This document shows positions 62,500-64,000 of a stretch of DNA of 64,000 nucleotides, piece by piece (position 1 is the stretch's first letter; each line of letters starts with the position of its first letter). Made by a program: the position numbers and the translations under genes. Source of the stretch: CAZPXZ01 sp965219495 (GTDB lineage: Bacteria; Pseudomonadota; Alphaproteobacteria; Rhodobacterales; CAZPXZ01); contig OZ244777.1 in NCBI GenBank assembly GCA_965219495.1, forward strand, positions 248,001 through 312,000, read 5' to 3'. The notes beneath the pieces were generated by a model. It searched no databases and was not told the DNA's origin. It was given only the letters and a program-made list of their open reading frames with translations.

Positions 62500-62768
62500 C
62501 CCACGATACCACTTTTCGACGCTTTCGCGGAGGGCCCAGAAGCCTGGGCAGCCATCATCACCAGCGCGGATGATCGTTCATTCCTGGGGCACCGCTCTCC
62601 GTCCAGGCTTCCAAGGCGATCGTCATGGATGGCCTCGCCGAGCGGAAACTGGCCGATGCCATGGCCCGGCCTCATGGGCAGCCAAACTCTTGTTGGCCAG
62701 CGAGGATGCGCAGAGAGGGCCCCGGGGCCTTCGCCGAGAAGAGACGACCGAGGTGGACGGGCCATTAG
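62500..62768 (+). pseudogene. Second enoyl-CoA hydratase relic
   Basis: FDAFAEGPEAWAAIITSADDRSFL (about 62514-62585) is the N-terminal third of an enoyl-CoA hydratase. It is joined out of frame to APLSVQASKAIVMDGLAE and GAFAEKRRPRWTGH (to the stop at 62768), the C-terminal third. The whole catalytic middle is missing. It is on the opposite strand to the other hydratase genes here. Confidence 0.72.
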
Positions 62769-62955
62769 GCCGAAGTCGCCCAGGATGAGCCACGGAACCA
62801 CCTTTAGGGCGTGTTTCGGTTGCCCGGATCCGACCTGGGGCGCGTTATAGAGTGGCCATCTAGCTGCGGCACCAAAGGATAGACGACTTCGTCGACTCCT
62901 CTCTGCGCCGCGCCATGATGGACCGTCCCTACAATTCCGGCAGACTGGCTTTGTG

Positions 62956-62975
62956 CACCACAACCCGTTGTGGTG
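62956..62975 (-). terminator. Hairpin after the enoyl-CoA hydratase gene
   Basis: Perfect 8-base stem CACCACAA/TTGTGGTG around a four-base loop, 9 bases beyond the stop at 62985. No T-run follows on the minus strand, so it may be an mRNA-end hairpin rather than a true intrinsic terminator. The rest of the 62769-62984 gap shows nothing recognisable. Confidence 0.45.
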
Positions 62976-62984
62976 TGGGACAGT

Positions 62985-63776
62985 TCAGTTGCCCTTGAAC
63001 TCAAACTCTCGCTTGTTTTTGAAGGCCTCGACTGCGACGCGGTGATCGTTGGTCCTGAAAGTCAGCATCTCGTAACCGATGCAGGCGTCCATGACGCTGT
63101 GCGCCATCTGTTTGAGGCCGATGTTGGCCGCCATCTTGGTCCAGCGAATCGCCTTGGTGGCGCCGCCGGCGAGCCGCTCCGCCATGGCGTAGACCTCAGC
63201 GTCCAGCTTGTCCTCGGGTACGACATGGTTGATCAGGCCAATCCGTTCCGCCTCCACCGCCGTAAGCAGGTCACCTGTCATCAGATATTCTTTGGCGCGC
63301 GCGTAACCGATCAAGTGGGGCCAGGCAACAGCGCCGCCATCACCGGCGACCAGTCCGACTTTGACGTGTGGATCGCCGATCTTGGCGTTCTCGCTGGCAT
63401 AGACGATGTCACAAAGCAGCGCCATTGTCGCGCCAAGCCCGATACAGGGACCTGGAATGCGGGCGATGATCGGCTTCTCGAGATCGAGAAGGCCGAACAC
63501 GATTTGTTTCCCATGGACCGCGGTCGATTCAAGCTTTCCGTTGTTCGTGAGCTCACCGAGCCAAGTGTAGTCGCCGCCTGCGCTAAACGCGTTGCCAGCC
63601 CCGGTCAACACAATCACATCGGCTTCGCCGTCGGCCTGTACGTCGTAGAAAATCCGCGCCAACTCTTGGTGCATTTGATCGTCGACGGCGTTGAGGAGCT
63701 CTGGCCGGTTGAGCGTGAGTGTCAGAATGCGGCCCTTGCGTTCCGCCCTGATCCGTTCGTAACTTTCGTATTCCAT
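62985..63776 (-). CDS. Enoyl-CoA hydratase/isomerase family protein
   Basis: Intact 263-residue crotonase-fold protein. The ATG at 63776 follows AGGAGTGATC; the frame extends to 63797 but lacks a binding site there. The oxyanion-hole segments are NAFSAGGDYTWLGE (about residue 65) and GPCIGLGATMALLCDIVYAS (about 110). The second catalytic Glu position of classical hydratases (GGxxRL) is replaced in the HVKVGLVAGDGGAVAWP segment, so it may be an isomerase or another crotonase-family enzyme rather than a hydratase. It is the only unbroken gene of the acyl-CoA group here. Confidence 0.87.
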   Translation of the reverse strand: MEYESYERIRAERKGRILTLTLNRPELLNAVDDQMHQELARIFYDVQADGEADVIVLTGAGNAFSAGGDYTWLGELTNNGKLESTAVHGKQIVFGLLDLEKPIIARIPGPCIGLGATMALLCDIVYASENAKIGDPHVKVGLVAGDGGAVAWPHLIGYARAKEYLMTGDLLTAVEAERIGLINHVVPEDKLDAEVYAMAERLAGGATKAIRWTKMAANIGLKQMAHSVMDACIGYEMLTFRTNDHRVAVEAFKNKREFEFKGN

Positions 63777-64000
63777 GATCACTCCTGGCGCTGCCAAGCG
63801 GCTCGAAGGTCCGCGTCATCGCTCGTTTTACCGGCCAGCCAATCGCGGGCGCGCCACCTACGGCCAATCCCATTGAGGCAGTGTTTCAAATTTAAAAACG
63901 GCCGGCAACGGCGGAGCAAAACCGGCCCACTGGTGGCTGTGGACGCACCGGGGCAATCTTCGTCTCGACGCAAGTGGCCGGTCAAGAACATCACATGCTC

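Noticed and set aside
63880..64000. Possible IS630-type transposase piece at the window end (minus strand, ETKIAPVRP-like)
   Set aside because: Only a very short weak resemblance, running off the window; not enough to support a feature.
1..64000. CRISPR array, rRNA, tRNA, RNase P, SRP and tmRNA genes
   Set aside because: Looked for regularly spaced repeats and conserved boxes by eye on both strands; none found. A covariance scan would be needed to exclude a diverged tRNA.

Overview
The window looks like part of an alphaproteobacterial chromosome. The main clues are the gene order ppiD-trpE-trpG-trpD-trpC-moaC-moeA followed by gltX, an alanine at the GyrA position equivalent to E. coli Ser83, an SdhE-type flavinator, a non-pyrrolysine MttB-family methyltransferase, and family-level resemblance throughout. 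No rRNA, convincing tRNA or CRISPR array was seen. The species cannot be named from the sequence. The load of insertion sequences and broken genes in the right half suggests a lineage with recent transposon expansion.

Left half (1-35 kb) is ordinary and mostly compact. A minus-strand operon runs from ppiD through trpE, trpG, trpD and trpC into molybdopterin genes moaC and moeA and then gltX, with 1-4 base overlaps at five of its junctions. gyrA lies upstream on the same strand. ligA, gpt, and a glycine-betaine type ABC transporter (proX, proW, proV) follow on the plus strand, with a strong hairpin between proX and proW. A badly decayed oligopeptide ABC ATPase follows proV. Next come an aspartate-type aminotransferase, sdhE, a 3-hydroxyisobutyrate dehydrogenase, an esterase, moaA, thpR, glmS-glmU, gph, an MFS transporter, and a translationally coupled pair of a class III aminotransferase and an MttB homologue.

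At 35-36.7 kb an N-terminally truncated asd and an IS256-type scrap mark the border of an accessory region that appears richer in G+C. It carries one complete set of oligopeptide-type transporter genes (oppA, B, C, D, F) in three separated blocks: oppF plus an EamA exporter (minus, 36.7-38.7 kb); two amidohydrolases, oppA and oppB (plus, 40.2-44.4 kb); and a dapA-family aldolase, oppC and oppD (minus, 54.0-56.8 kb). The blocks are separated by a broken ISNCY-type element, a nested transposon stack and an IS1634-type element. Together the genes look like one uptake-and-breakdown locus for an unknown amide, peptide or cyclic compound.

The stack at 44.6-51.6 kb can be read layer by layer from inverted ends and target duplications. 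A three-gene IS66 is interrupted by a roughly 0.3 kb MITE-like element. That is interrupted by a one-gene IS66, which contains a tyrosine-recombinase (RIT-like) remnant and a second one-gene IS66 end. That copy is interrupted by an IS110 element, whose 5' non-coding region is split by a third, intact one-gene IS66.

The right end (56.8-63 kb) holds a second nest: a DUF4338 (DruA-like) relic, an IS4-type transposase cut by a group II intron, and the intron cut by a RIT-like remnant with 27-base perfect inverted ends. It continues into a cluster of broken acyl-CoA metabolism genes (SDR, thiolase, methylcrotonyl-CoA carboxylase beta, acyl-CoA dehydrogenase, two enoyl-CoA hydratases). One intact enoyl-CoA hydratase-family gene closes the window.
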